Below, piece by piece: positions 37,266-46,766 of a DNA stretch of 64,000 bases. The notes below the pieces were generated by a model. It saw only the letters and a program-made list of their open reading frames with translations. It was not told the DNA's origin and searched no databases. Source of the stretch: Marinomonas sp. MED121. Its GTDB lineage: Bacteria > Pseudomonadota > Gammaproteobacteria > Pseudomonadales > Marinomonadaceae. The position numbers and the translations under genes were made by a program. Every line of letters begins with the position of its first letter. Positions within the stretch are counted from its first letter, which is position 1. The stretch lies in contig NZ_CH672430.1 in the NCBI RefSeq assembly GCF_000153025.1, positions 102,371 to 166,370 on the forward strand, in the 5' to 3' direction.

Positions 37266-37427
37266 TATGATTATCTAACCAGCTAAGCATAACGAATTGA
37301 CGAAACACCAACGAATAAGCAGCCTTTCTTTTTTTGCATGAAAACATCAAACAATAAAAGATCAAGGCTGTTTATTCCTTGTTAAGTGACCTATCAAGAT
37401 TCGAAACGGGCTAACTTAAAAGCCCTC

Positions 37428-37466
37428 TCCACCTTAAAATCCACCTTAAAATCCACCTTAAAAGCG
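37428..37466. repeat. 12-bp tandem repeat after the fusion-protein gene
   Basis: Three units of CCACCTTAAAAT directly downstream (minus-strand sense) of the stop codon of the PNPOx-reductase fusion gene at 37468. Confidence 0.93.
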
Positions 37467-37467
37467 T

Positions 37468-39312
37468 TTAAAAGTCAAAAGCCTCCGTATGAATATTTGC
37501 GACAGGTACACCAATAGAAGCTAAGTATTCCGTCATCTGCGCCATAAATAACGCTGGGCCACAAACATAGGCTTGTTGCTCTTTCGGATTTGGAACCAAA
37601 GCCTCTAATTGCGCTTTGGTTAAACGCCCTTGCTCACTGGTGATAATATTTGTGTAGCTAAAATCTGGATACTTGTGTGAACGGCGAACAAGCTCATGAT
37701 GGCTAAGTAGATGGCGCTGATACCTCTCCACATGAATCATTGTCACCTTGGTTTTATCTTGTAATGAAAAAGCGCCAATCCCCCTCACCATGGCTAAATT
37801 AGGGGTGATGCCAATCCCAGCACTTAATAAAAGAAGCTGCTCGGGTACAAGGGGCGTTTGGGTATCAGCATCTAATGTGATGGCTGTCATTTCACCTTGA
37901 ATACCCGTTAATACAAGCTCTAAACCTAACTCGGCATGATCATGCAGCCAGTTTGTGACTAAGCCATTTGGCACACGTTTTACGCTAATATCTAACGTAT
38001 TATCGCCCTTTAAGCTATTTGGTGTCTCGGATAAAGTCCAAGTCCTCACTTCTGAGGCAGCCCCTCCTAGAATATTATTAAATTCAAAGCTTGCGTATTG
38101 GCCCGGCAAAAAAGCAATGCGTTGTGAGACCACAAAACGAAATGTTTTAACGGTTTCTGTCTCCTCAACAATTTTGACTAAGGTCGCCTTCATAGGACAT
38201 TCTGAGTGATTAATAGCAGTGTCATTGATAGCACTGTCATTGCCTGTACTATCCTTGCCCGTACCATCACTGTCAGCAACGACAGGGTTGTAAGGAGAAT
38301 AATCCAATCGCTTCCACCTATGGCTCGTTACATTATCCGTTCGTACTAAACGCTCTATATGGAAAACAATGGCTCTAGATGCCCCTTCATAGCGGCCATC
38401 ATGCTTCCAGTCCACCAGCGCACGACCTGTCATTTGAATCATGCTACCCGTTTCGAAATCCACCAAAGTGACACCAGCTCTGTCATTGACTTCCAAATTA
38501 CCCGAAGTAAAAAACATGCCATTCCCGCGATACTCTGGCCATTCAATGGTGGTTGGAGAAGTCACTCGAATAAACCCAGGTTTACCCCCACGGTGATTAC
38601 AGTCTGCCCCAATATCTGGCGCATAACTGCCAATCCATAAGGTATCCATCGCTTGAATAAAGCCTTGGTCATCTTCTGTTAGACTTGTGCGCTCTTCTCT
38701 CTTCGCCTTCCTATTGATGGATTCAGCATTGCTCGCATCAAGAATGATTTCTCTGCGGTTAATGTATTTTGGGCAGTTAGGTGTGTATTCATTTACCTGA
38801 AGATGAAGGCCTCTGTCGTTATTACCTCTATCGTCATTATCTTCAAAGCTATTATTTTCAAAGCTACTATCTTCAAAACGATTATCTTCAAAGCCCAGTG
38901 CCACGCCATTAATGCGATGTCGAATCCGTCTATTGAGATCAATACCTAATAAGGAAAATGGTGTGCCTGATTCAACCGTATTGAGCACATCATTGTCGGG
39001 AATACTATGGGGCGAAATAACAATTTCGTTTTCAGTAACAGCCCTAAGATCCCCTGCTTTTGCAAACAAGGGGGTTACCCAGACATTCCCCGTATTCAAG
39101 TCCACACTGCTCATCGCTGCAAATGACTGAGCAGCCAAAAACGCATCATGGTTAGCTAAAAAATTGAGGGCACTGCGCTTACCTGCAGCTAATTCAGACG
39201 CGGCGCCACGGGTGCCCGCTTTATCTTGAGCGGCTAATTCGCCCTGATGATATGGGAATTTGCCAGTATTCTTATCTGTCATAGACGTTTCATTTCGCCC
39301 TTTAATAAACAT
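37468..39312 (-). CDS. PNPOx-like flavoprotein fused to a ferredoxin-reductase domain
   Basis: A 614-aa fusion. Residues about 35-340 form a pyridoxamine-phosphate-oxidase-like split barrel, and residues about 372-614 an FAD/NAD(P) reductase (FLPGQYASFEF; RTWTLSETPNS; LLLSAGIGITPNLAM; YVCGPALFM). No C-terminal 2Fe-2S domain is present. Two low-complexity inserts stand out: near 155-185, repeats of FEDNxF, and near 350-368, repeats of DSxxND; both match short tandem DNA repeats. ATG 39312 has AAGGGGG upstream. A GST gene lies 21 bp upstream in the same operon. It may transfer electrons to or reduce a small electrophile; the function is not established. Confidence 0.85.
   Translation of the reverse strand: MFIKGRNETSMTDKNTGKFPYHQGELAAQDKAGTRGAASELAAGKRSALNFLANHDAFLAAQSFAAMSSVDLNTGNVWVTPLFAKAGDLRAVTENEIVISPHSIPDNDVLNTVESGTPFSLLGIDLNRRIRHRINGVALGFEDNRFEDSSFENNSFEDNDDRGNNDRGLHLQVNEYTPNCPKYINRREIILDASNAESINRKAKREERTSLTEDDQGFIQAMDTLWIGSYAPDIGADCNHRGGKPGFIRVTSPTTIEWPEYRGNGMFFTSGNLEVNDRAGVTLVDFETGSMIQMTGRALVDWKHDGRYEGASRAIVFHIERLVRTDNVTSHRWKRLDYSPYNPVVADSDGTGKDSTGNDSAINDTAINHSECPMKATLVKIVEETETVKTFRFVVSQRIAFLPGQYASFEFNNILGGAASEVRTWTLSETPNSLKGDNTLDISVKRVPNGLVTNWLHDHAELGLELVLTGIQGEMTAITLDADTQTPLVPEQLLLLSAGIGITPNLAMVRGIGAFSLQDKTKVTMIHVERYQRHLLSHHELVRRSHKYPDFSYTNIITSEQGRLTKAQLEALVPNPKEQQAYVCGPALFMAQMTEYLASIGVPVANIHTEAFDF
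38812..38892. repeat. 15-bp tandem repeat inside the fusion gene
   Basis: Degenerate units of the type TCTTCAAAGCTATTA, about five in tandem, encode the repeated FEDN/FENN residues in the split-barrel half of the fusion protein. The reading frame is kept because the period is a multiple of three. Confidence 0.85.
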
Positions 39313-39333
39313 AGTGCCCCCTTATTACTGACT

Positions 39334-39942
39334 TTAGTTACCGGCGTGCATCATAGGTTTAAAGCCTTCAATGGCTTCGATGTTGCGCAACCATTGCTGA
39401 ATCGCTGGGTAAGCATCAAGGCTAAAGTTGCCTTCATTAACTCGGGCAATATAGCTATAGCAGGCAATATCAGCGATCGACGGAGTCTCTCCCACCAACC
39501 ACTTTGTCTCTTTCAAATGAGGCTCAAACAGCTCGCCAAAGAGTTTTTCAGTTTTTTCTCTTGCTTGTGCTTCGTCTGCTGGCATGCCAAAAAGCTGTAT
39601 TGCGCGAAGCACAAAAGGACCATTCATCACTTCATGCACTGCAACCGATAACCATTGCTGAATCTTGGCTTGAGTTAATGCATCTTCTGGCCACCAAGTG
39701 TTGGTTTTATCAAAGGTGCGGGCAAGATAAATCAATATGGCAGTAGAGTCTCTCAAGGTGACAGAGTCATGACTTAAGACAGGCACCTGGCCTAGCGGGT
39801 TTATAGCTAAGTATTCAGCGGATTTGTGCTCCCCTTCTGCTAGATCGACTAATCTCTCAGAGAATTCCACTCCTAGAATACTTAAAAAATTTGCCACGCG
39901 ATGGCTATTGCCCGATATAGGATGTCCGTAAAGTGTAATCAC
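39334..39942 (-). CDS. Glutathione S-transferase family protein
   Basis: A 202-aa GST: thioredoxin-like N-terminal domain (ITLYGHPISGNSHRV, with Ser near the active-site position; NPLGQVPVL with the cis-Pro; LRDSTAILIYLA with Glu replaced by Asp before Ser) and a helical C-terminal domain (GETPSIADIACYSYI). It is first in a two-gene operon with the PNPOx-reductase fusion and divergent from a LysR gene. The pair suggests detoxification or processing of an electrophile. Confidence 0.88.
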   Translation of the reverse strand: MITLYGHPISGNSHRVANFLSILGVEFSERLVDLAEGEHKSAEYLAINPLGQVPVLSHDSVTLRDSTAILIYLARTFDKTNTWWPEDALTQAKIQQWLSVAVHEVMNGPFVLRAIQLFGMPADEAQAREKTEKLFGELFEPHLKETKWLVGETPSIADIACYSYIARVNEGNFSLDAYPAIQQWLRNIEAIEGFKPMMHAGN

Positions 39943-40154
39943 GAGATATACTCCTTAATGCTTAATATGTAAGGTTTAAAATCTTTTTTCATTGCTTAAC
40001 GTCTTGCTTAAATTACTGCTGAGACCTTAAATCTAACGGCTCGTTTTAAGACTTAACAAAGGATCGAACAGCAATAAGCTAGAAAAACTATACAAGCCAA
40101 GGAGTGTTCGTGATAGATTGATTACCAATAAACTGTGTTAGCTTTTTACTTACA

Positions 40155-41072
40155 ATGAATACAAATACCAAATATAATTTAAATCGCCTGACTTATTTCG
40201 TTGCCATTATTGAAGAAAAAACCATAACAGCTGCGGCTGAAAGGCTAGGGTTAAGCAAAGCGGTTGTCAGTAAACAGTTACAGCTTTTAGAAGAAGAGCT
40301 TGGTGTGAGTTTAGTGGTGAGAAACACGCGTCATTTACATGCCACTAAAACAGGTGAAGCCTTTTATACTCGCAGTAAAGAAGCCCTTAAGTATGCGCAA
40401 CATGCCTTTGATACAGCGGCAGAAGACAGTCACGAGCCCAGCGGACTAATTAGGCTAACATCGCCAATTGATTTAGGGATATTTCAACTGGCGCCTATCA
40501 TCACACAGTTTTGTGCTAAATATCCTAAAGTTAAAATTGAGGTAAATTTAAGTGACGAAGTCAAAGACATAGTGGCTAAGCGCTATGATTTGTCCTTTAG
40601 AGTGGGTTGGTTACAAGATTCCTCTAATCGCGCAAGAAAGATAGGAAGCTTTCGTGAAGTCGCGTTATCTACCCCAGCATTTGCAAAAAACTGGGCACCT
40701 AAAACCCCGAAAGACTTATCTTCACTTCCCTTTACCGCTTATGATGTGATTGATCGCTCAACTCGAACCTTCATCCATCAAGCTAGCAGGGGAACAAAAG
40801 AGCAAAGTACCGAAGTCGAACTCACCACAAACCTTAGCTTCAATACCACCTTAGCCATTAGAGAAGCCTTGCTTACCAGCCAGTATTTTGGTGTTTTACC
40901 TGATTTTACCGTCAAAAAAGACTTAAAAGCAGGGGTCCTGCAAGAACTATTACCTAACTGGAAGCTGAGAGAAGGAGGTATTTATATTGTTCGTCCCCCA
41001 AGCCAATTAAGAACACAAGCGGTTCAATTGTTTATTGACGCAATTATTTCTAAGTTTGAAGCGACAATATAG
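40155..41072 (+). CDS. LysR-family regulator
   Basis: A 305-aa LysR protein with HTH KTITAAAERLGLSKAVVSKQ and an effector domain that includes the common segment VAKRYDLSFRVGWLQDSS. It is divergent from the GST-fusion operon with about 210 bp between, so it is its probable regulator. Length and domain order are normal. Confidence 0.88.
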   Translation: MNTNTKYNLNRLTYFVAIIEEKTITAAAERLGLSKAVVSKQLQLLEEELGVSLVVRNTRHLHATKTGEAFYTRSKEALKYAQHAFDTAAEDSHEPSGLIRLTSPIDLGIFQLAPIITQFCAKYPKVKIEVNLSDEVKDIVAKRYDLSFRVGWLQDSSNRARKIGSFREVALSTPAFAKNWAPKTPKDLSSLPFTAYDVIDRSTRTFIHQASRGTKEQSTEVELTTNLSFNTTLAIREALLTSQYFGVLPDFTVKKDLKAGVLQELLPNWKLREGGIYIVRPPSQLRTQAVQLFIDAIISKFEATI

Positions 41073-41091
41073 ATAACACAGCCGATGCCGA

Positions 41092-42030
41092 TTATTTAAC
41101 ACTGGGGTCAAGCACTTTAACCTCTTGGTTCATATCGACATGCTCTAATAACCAGTTTTTTAATACATAAGCATGAATATTCGCTCGGCCTTTTTTCGGG
41201 ATCAGCAAGTAGTAATCACAACAAGATGGCACGCCATTAAAAGGCGCAATCAGGCGACCATTTTTTAATTCTTCACCCACTTGGGATGCTCTTGCCAAAG
41301 CAATGCCCAAACCCGCTTCCGCCGCCGCAATGGCCATATATGAACGGTTAAAAAAGTGGCCCTTGGTGCTATCAATACCTGGCAGCTTGGTTTGATCTAA
41401 CCAAAACCGCCATTCTGCATCTCGTTCAGCATCGATCCAAGGCATGGCATCATGTAACAAAGAGGCATCTTTTAAGGTGTTTTTCTCCCGCCAATTTGCC
41501 TGTTTCATATATTCAGGACTGATCACGGGCAAGAGAGTTTCTTTCACCAAGAGGTTTGAAGTAAAACCTTCATATTGGCCATCACCATAGTCAATGGCGA
41601 TATCAAAATCGGCCCCTGCAAGTTCCAGCAATGCCTCATCCGCATAGGTTTCCACCTTGATATGAGGATATTCTAAATTGAACTCTTGCAACTTAGGAAT
41701 TAACCATTTAAAAACAAAGGATGGTGTTGATTTGAGCCTGACAACATTATCTGAAAGCTTGGCCTGCAATCTGCGTATGACCATTTCCACGGATTCAATA
41801 GATTGCTGTGTCACATTCAGCATCTCTTTACCTTCCTGAGTGAGCACAATGCCACTGGGTTGACGTTGAAATAGTTTAAAGCCCAATTGCTCTTCCAGCT
41901 TTCTAATTTGCTGACTAATCGCCCCAGTTGTGACACAGAGTTCTTTACCTGCCGCCGAAAAGCTTAATAACCGGCCACTGGCCTCAAAATAAACTAAAGA
42001 AGAGAATGTTCTTGCGTTCAACTTGGTCAT
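41092..42030 (-). CDS. LysR-family regulator, likely controls dsdA
   Basis: A 312-aa GcvA/DsdC-like LysR protein (HTH LLSFSAAGKELCVTTGAISQQ; effector domain with FDIAIDYGDGQYEGF). It is divergent from the D-serine dehydratase gene with 122 bp between starts, the same layout as dsdC-dsdA in enterics. It ends 20 bp from the convergent LysR gene. D-serine as the effector is inferred from this layout. Confidence 0.87.
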   Translation of the reverse strand: MTKLNARTFSSLVYFEASGRLLSFSAAGKELCVTTGAISQQIRKLEEQLGFKLFQRQPSGIVLTQEGKEMLNVTQQSIESVEMVIRRLQAKLSDNVVRLKSTPSFVFKWLIPKLQEFNLEYPHIKVETYADEALLELAGADFDIAIDYGDGQYEGFTSNLLVKETLLPVISPEYMKQANWREKNTLKDASLLHDAMPWIDAERDAEWRFWLDQTKLPGIDSTKGHFFNRSYMAIAAAEAGLGIALARASQVGEELKNGRLIAPFNGVPSCCDYYLLIPKKGRANIHAYVLKNWLLEHVDMNQEVKVLDPSVK

Positions 42031-42152
42031 TCAATCACCTATAATAGAAAACTTGTTTAGTATAACTAAACCCCTTTTAAGAAAGTATCATTTGTTTTCG
42101 TTCACATCGCAAAACATAATGACGCTCAAATGTTAACGAATTCGGACACATT

Positions 42153-43448
42153 ATGGCAGTACTAAATATTACAGATGAAGAAAAAGTTAAGATTAAAAAT
42201 GCCGAACCACTACTTTGGTTAAACGCGGCATTTAAAAAAACCATTACGCCATCCGTGACACCAAGCCGTAAAGAACTGTTTGCTGCTGAAGCTAGGTTAG
42301 CGCGCTTTGCCCCCTTGCTAGCGCGCCTTTTTCCAGAACTAGAAAGCTTTAATGGTTTAATTGAATCCCCTCTTCTAGCAAGCCAAAACACAAACAAAGA
42401 TAAGCCTCATTTATATTACAAAGCAGACCACCAATTGCCCGTCGCTGGGTCGATTAAGGCCCGTGGTGGCATTCACGAAGTACTGCATTTTGCCGAAAGC
42501 CTAGCGGTTAAAAATGGCATCATAAATGAGCAAAACTTTGATTACAAAACCCTAGCAGAACCACCAGCTCGTGACGTGTTCGAGCGCTATACCATTGCTG
42601 TGGGTAGTACCGGTAATCTCGGCCTAAGTATTGGCATTATGGCCAATGCACTTGGCTTTAACGCTGTGGTACATATGTCATCTGATGCCAAGGAATGGAA
42701 AAAAGAAAGGCTGAGAAAGCGTGGCGTCACTGTTATCGAACATACAGCGGATTATGGCGCGGCAGTGGCTGCGGGTCGTGCTGAATCGGATGCAGACCCC
42801 TTTAGTTATTTTGTTGACGATGAAAATTCAAGCCATCTCTTTATGGGTTATGCGGTAGCGGCGTTAAGACTCAGAGCTCAACTCGATGATCAAGGCATTG
42901 AAGTCAATAGTGAACACCCTTTGTTTGTTTATTTACCCGCAGGGGTTGGTGGCGCACCCGGCGGCATCACCTTTGGTTTAAAGAGCTTATTTGGGGAAGA
43001 TGTGCATTGTTTCTTTGCCGAGCCAGTGCAAGCCCCTTGCATGTTATTAGGTATGGCAGGCACTCAAAACTCTCACCCAATTCATGTTAAAGAAATGGGG
43101 TTAAGTATTAACACAGATGCCGACGGACTGGCGGTAGGAACAGCCTCTCAATGGGTATGTGATGCGACGCGACACCTTTTATCTGGCGTTTATACAGCAA
43201 CAGATCAAGCACTCTACCAATCTCTGTTAGCGCTAAAAGAAAATGAAAAAATTGAAGTCGAGCCTTCTGCTGCGATTGCTTGCCTTGGCCCACAATTTCT
43301 AACCAGTGAGAAAGGGCAAGTCTACTTAGCCAAGCATAATCTAGCAGACAAACTAGACAAATCCACTCATATCGCCTGGTTAACTGGCGGTTCATTTGTT
43401 CCACAGGAGGAGTATCAAAACTACCTAGACATAGCACGGCGCACTTAA
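42153..43448 (+). CDS. dsdA: D-serine ammonia-lyase (dehydratase)
   Basis: A 431-aa PLP enzyme that converts D-serine to pyruvate and ammonia. The PLP-lysine region is GSIKARGGIHEVL, and the phosphate-binding glycines are in AVGSTGNLGLSIG; the C-terminal block WLTGGSFVPQEEY is typical of DsdA. Length is as in Escherichia coli (about 440). The divergent LysR gene and the amino-acid symporter downstream support use of D-serine as a nutrient. Confidence 0.95.
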   Translation: MAVLNITDEEKVKIKNAEPLLWLNAAFKKTITPSVTPSRKELFAAEARLARFAPLLARLFPELESFNGLIESPLLASQNTNKDKPHLYYKADHQLPVAGSIKARGGIHEVLHFAESLAVKNGIINEQNFDYKTLAEPPARDVFERYTIAVGSTGNLGLSIGIMANALGFNAVVHMSSDAKEWKKERLRKRGVTVIEHTADYGAAVAAGRAESDADPFSYFVDDENSSHLFMGYAVAALRLRAQLDDQGIEVNSEHPLFVYLPAGVGGAPGGITFGLKSLFGEDVHCFFAEPVQAPCMLLGMAGTQNSHPIHVKEMGLSINTDADGLAVGTASQWVCDATRHLLSGVYTATDQALYQSLLALKENEKIEVEPSAAIACLGPQFLTSEKGQVYLAKHNLADKLDKSTHIAWLTGGSFVPQEEYQNYLDIARRT

Positions 43449-43754
43449 GGAAGATGCGAACTCGTTTTCAAGCCTAATTTTGTAGAGACACCCTTTTAGA
43501 CCAATTTTTTTGCACTTTTTTCGTGTACGGGATCAGTGCGGCCAAATTTTACTAAACCAAGGTGATCACAAGGTATTTTGGGACTTTTTGAAAAAGGCTC
43601 ACCCTGTGTTGCTGCTTCTCAAAAGATTCCAAACTTGGCTTAAATCGCTTATTCGCACCCACCTTAGAAAAGCACACTCACGTACTTTTCGACTTATAAA
43701 AGCACTTAGCGAACACCCATAAACACAAAAAAAACAATATCTGGAGTTCTTTCG
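43449..43754. other. Gap between dsdA and the symporter gene
   Basis: About 300 bp without a supported gene; a small Arg/His-rich frame here lacks a good start and looks spurious. The ribosome binding site of the symporter, CTGGAG, lies about 9 nt before its ATG. No glycine-riboswitch consensus could be identified by eye. Confidence 0.4.
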
Positions 43755-45131
43755 ATGGAAGCTTTAACAAATTTTATCGGCACAGTTAATGGCATAGTCT
43801 GGGGATGGCCAATGCTTATCCTCATTCTTGGCGTAGGTTTCTTTATGAGCATAGGCTTAAAGCTCATGCCAATTTTGAAACTGGGCACAGGCTTTAAGCT
43901 ACTTGCAGGGGGCACCAAGGCAGAAAAAGGTGAAGAAAATGAGGGTGAAGTCCCTCCTTATCAAGCCTTGATGACAGCCATGGCAGCCACAGTGGGTACA
44001 GGTAATATTGCCGGTGTTGCCACCGCCGTATTTTTAGGGGGCCCAGGCGCGCTATTTTGGATGTGGATGACGGCATTAGTCGGCATGGCAACCAAGTATG
44101 CAGAAGCCGTACTTGCGGTAAAATACCGAGAAGTTGATGAAGAAGGTAACCATGTCGGTGGCCCTATGTACTACATCAAAAACGGTATGGGTAAAAACTG
44201 GGTTTGGTTAGGCACCACCTTTGCTATCTTCGGCGCCATTGCTGGTTTTGGTATTGGTAACGGTGTGCAGTCAAACTCTATCGCCCAAGTAATCGAAACC
44301 AACTTCTCTGTGCCGCCGCTTGTGACTGGCCTTATCATCATGGTGCTTGTCGGTGCCGTATTAATGGGTGGTATTAAGCGAATTGGTTCTGTAGCAGGTG
44401 CACTTGTTCCTGTTATGGCTGTTGCTTATATCATTGCTGGACTGATTGTTCTTGCGACAAACGCGGACCAAATTGGGCCTGCTATGTCTTTAATCCTTGA
44501 AAGTGCTTTCACAGGTCATGCCGCTGAAGGTGGTTTTGCCGGTGCGGCTGTTTGGGCTGCGATTCGTTTTGGTGTCGCTCGTGGTGTGTTCTCGAACGAA
44601 GCCGGTCTTGGTTCTGCGCCAATTGCTCACGCTGCCGCTCAAACTAAAGACCCTGTTCGCCAAGGTCTGGTTGCTATGCTAGGTACTTTCCTAGACACCA
44701 TCCTAATCTGTACTATTACGGGTCTTGTGATTGTGTCTTCTGGTCTTTGGACAAGCGGTACTTCTGGTGCTGCACTCACCTCAGCCGCTTTTGCTCAAGC
44801 ACTACCTGGCATAGGTAACTACCTTGTAGCTATATCTCTAGCTATATTTGCTTTCACGACTATCATAGGCTGGTCTTTCTATGGAGAGCGTTGTATTGAG
44901 TTTTTACTTGGCGTGAAAGCCATCAAGCCTTATCGCATACTTTGGGTGCTTGCTATCCCAGTGGGTGCGACATTAAGTCTTGATTTTGTTTGGTTACTGG
45001 CAGATACACTAAACGCTATGATGGCCTTACCTAACTTGATCGCAATCATAGTATTGAGCCCTGTGGTATTCCAGCTAACCCGAGAGTACTTTGATAAACA
45101 GAAAAAAGATGCCGCTCAATTAGCGAAATAA
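43755..45131 (+). CDS. Sodium:alanine/glycine symporter (AGCS family)
   Basis: A 458-aa inner-membrane symporter with about 11 helices. AGCS hallmarks are present: MTAMAATVGTGNIAGVATAV, GGPGALFWMWMTALVGMATK and GVFSNEAGLGSAPIAHAAA. It imports small neutral amino acids (alanine, glycine or serine) with sodium. The position after dsdA suggests D-serine or D-alanine uptake. A terminator follows the gene. Confidence 0.94.
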   Translation: MEALTNFIGTVNGIVWGWPMLILILGVGFFMSIGLKLMPILKLGTGFKLLAGGTKAEKGEENEGEVPPYQALMTAMAATVGTGNIAGVATAVFLGGPGALFWMWMTALVGMATKYAEAVLAVKYREVDEEGNHVGGPMYYIKNGMGKNWVWLGTTFAIFGAIAGFGIGNGVQSNSIAQVIETNFSVPPLVTGLIIMVLVGAVLMGGIKRIGSVAGALVPVMAVAYIIAGLIVLATNADQIGPAMSLILESAFTGHAAEGGFAGAAVWAAIRFGVARGVFSNEAGLGSAPIAHAAAQTKDPVRQGLVAMLGTFLDTILICTITGLVIVSSGLWTSGTSGAALTSAAFAQALPGIGNYLVAISLAIFAFTTIIGWSFYGERCIEFLLGVKAIKPYRILWVLAIPVGATLSLDFVWLLADTLNAMMALPNLIAIIVLSPVVFQLTREYFDKQKKDAAQLAK

Positions 45132-45152
45132 TGAAGTTGTAGCATCACAAAT

Positions 45153-45186
45153 AAAAAGGGGCTAGCCATTGGGTTAGCCTTTTTTG
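45153..45186 (+). terminator. Rho-independent terminator after the symporter gene
   Basis: GGCTAGCC pairs with GGTTAGCC (one wobble) across ATTG and is followed by six T. It lies about 25 bp after the symporter stop. Confidence 0.9.
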
Positions 45187-45664
45187 TGGTTAGCAATGAA
45201 TAGAAAATAGCGGAAAAAAATCAAACAAGACACGGCTAAATCTCAATATTAAATGCCAACATCTAGCACCCAAAAATGGCATTCAAGCCTTTTATTGAAA
45301 AAATATTGATCTTTTTTTAAACCAATCTTGGTCGTTTTTTCAGGGCTATTCCTGTCTTTTTAGTCATTTTCATGGACGCTCGCTAACCCCATAAAAACAC
45401 AAGAAAAAGACCATTAATTTCAACATTATTAAAATTGAAAATTTATTATCCACTTTGGTTTTAGCATGAATATTTACCAAGCTAAAACCCCCCATTACTC
45501 ACCTTATGAAATCTTTAATCGTTGTTACTAACCTCGCTCAAAGCTAGCATGCATGGGTCTTCTGAATAAATCTGAACGATCGTACAGCTTTTAAAGTTAG
45601 GTCGTTTATCAGAAAAAATAAAAATAAATTAACCAAAGATTTAATCATATAACGGAGTTTTTCC
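45187..45664. other. Long leader/intergenic region before a porin gene
   Basis: About 480 AT-rich bases with no supported gene. It presumably holds the promoter and a long 5' leader of the Tsx-like porin; the ribosome binding site ACGGAG is about 8 nt before that ATG. No clear RNA element is assigned. Confidence 0.4.
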
Positions 45665-46378
45665 ATGCAAAAAGCACTCATCACATTGGCTACGGCCTCA
45701 CTCATTTCTATCCCAGCTCAAGCAGAGCAATTCTGGTCTGATACCAGTATCTCCATCTTAAATGGCGATGATTATGAATTTACCGATGAAGACATCACCA
45801 CCATGACACTAGAGCATGTGTCCGGTCACAGTTGGGGCAGTCTCTTTTTCTTCCAAGACCGTCACAAAGGTGGCTCTTATTCGGAATCTTACGGTGAATT
45901 CAGCCCAGCTTACACCTTAACAAAATTAAGTGATGATGGTTTTTTTAAGGACATTAACGCAGCATTCACCTATGAGTTTGGTACCACCCAAGGCGGGCAA
46001 AGCCTAGATAATTACCTATTTGGTATTGGCTCTAACTTAAATGTACCTGGCCTAGACTTCGCTAGCGCGACGGTATACATGGCGAACAATGAAGAATATT
46101 ACGGTAACTCAAAAGACTATCAGCTCACCTTGGTTTTTGGCTATAGCCAAGGTAACTTTGCCATTGATGGATTTATGGATTATGCCTTTAACAGTGATAA
46201 TGATTCGACTGAAGACAGCATGAATTTCACACCTCAAATCACTTACAACATTGGCCCTATGTTAGGGACTCAAAACAAGGTCAAAGTGGGTGTTGAATAC
46301 TCCTATTGGACCAATCAATTTGGTACCGATGGACAAGATCAAAATGCCGTTAGCCTCTTGTTAAAAGCGCACCTTTAA
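45665..46378 (+). CDS. Tsx-like outer-membrane channel
   Basis: A 237-aa outer-membrane beta-barrel of the nucleoside-specific channel (Tsx) type. A signal peptide ends at IPAQA (residue 20), followed by alternating amphipathic strands (FWSDTSISILNG; MTLEHVSGHSWGSLFFFQD) and a C-terminal strand ending in ALLLKAHL-like residues. The terminal residue is Leu rather than Phe. It is shorter than Tsx of enterics (about 294 aa). It probably lets nucleosides or similar solutes pass. Confidence 0.82.
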   Translation: MQKALITLATASLISIPAQAEQFWSDTSISILNGDDYEFTDEDITTMTLEHVSGHSWGSLFFFQDRHKGGSYSESYGEFSPAYTLTKLSDDGFFKDINAAFTYEFGTTQGGQSLDNYLFGIGSNLNVPGLDFASATVYMANNEEYYGNSKDYQLTLVFGYSQGNFAIDGFMDYAFNSDNDSTEDSMNFTPQITYNIGPMLGTQNKVKVGVEYSYWTNQFGTDGQDQNAVSLLLKAHL

Positions 46379-46459
46379 TCCTTCTTTATTCCCCTTAAAG
46401 ACTGATTAGGGCTACCAGCAGGCTCCCCCTTCTGGTAGTTCGGCGCTTTAGGTATTTAG

Positions 46460-46612
46460 CTATCTAGGCATCAATGCAGAGTCAATCTGTTTAGCTTGCT
46501 TCCTAAGCTCACCTTTTAAGTCCAATATTGAAACGCGTTGACCAAACGTCATGTGAATACACCCAATATTTAACATGATACAAACGCTTAAGCGAAAAGC
46601 ATGTTTCTTCAT
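46460..46612 (-). CDS. Possible small exported protein, 50 aa
   Basis: A 50-residue frame starting MKKHAFRLSVCIMLNIGCIH and continuing with a polar tail (RVSILDLKGELRKQAKQ). It looks like a signal peptide plus a short mature part. The ribosome binding site (AGAAG) is weak, and no family is recognised. It could equally be chance. A 20-bp tandem repeat lies just upstream. Confidence 0.3.
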   Translation of the reverse strand: MKKHAFRLSVCIMLNIGCIHMTFGQRVSILDLKGELRKQAKQIDSALMPR

Positions 46613-46650
46613 TGGACTTCTTTTTAACTTTGTTATGACATTCAGCGCCA

Positions 46651-46710
46651 AAAACCAAGTGCTATCCCTAAAAACTAAGTGCTATTCCTAAAAACCAGGC
46701 ACTTTCCCTA
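46651..46710. repeat. 20-bp tandem repeat, three copies
   Basis: Units AAAACCAAGTGCTATCCCTA, AAAACTAAGTGCTATTCCTA and AAAACCAGGCACTTTCCCTA in tandem. It lies between the ridA terminator and the small frame at 46460, that is, downstream of ridA in its direction. Confidence 0.92.
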
Positions 46711-46716
46711 TAGACA

Positions 46717-46751
46717 CAAAAAAGCCGCAACATCCGAAAATGCTACGGCTT
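46717..46751 (-). terminator. Rho-independent terminator after the RidA gene
   Basis: On the minus strand, AAGCCGTAGCAT pairs with ATGTTGCGGCTT (10 of 12) and is followed by six T. It lies 16 bp after the RidA-family stop. Confidence 0.85.
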
Positions 46752-46766
46752 ATGGATTCTATTCCC

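Noticed and set aside
43510..43722. 70-aa Arg/His-rich frame before the symporter gene
   Set aside because: No ribosome binding site, odd composition and no recognisable pattern; likely noncoding leader.
43449..43754. Possible glycine riboswitch before the AGCS symporter
   Set aside because: AGCS genes often have one, but I could not find the conserved tandem aptamer blocks by eye.
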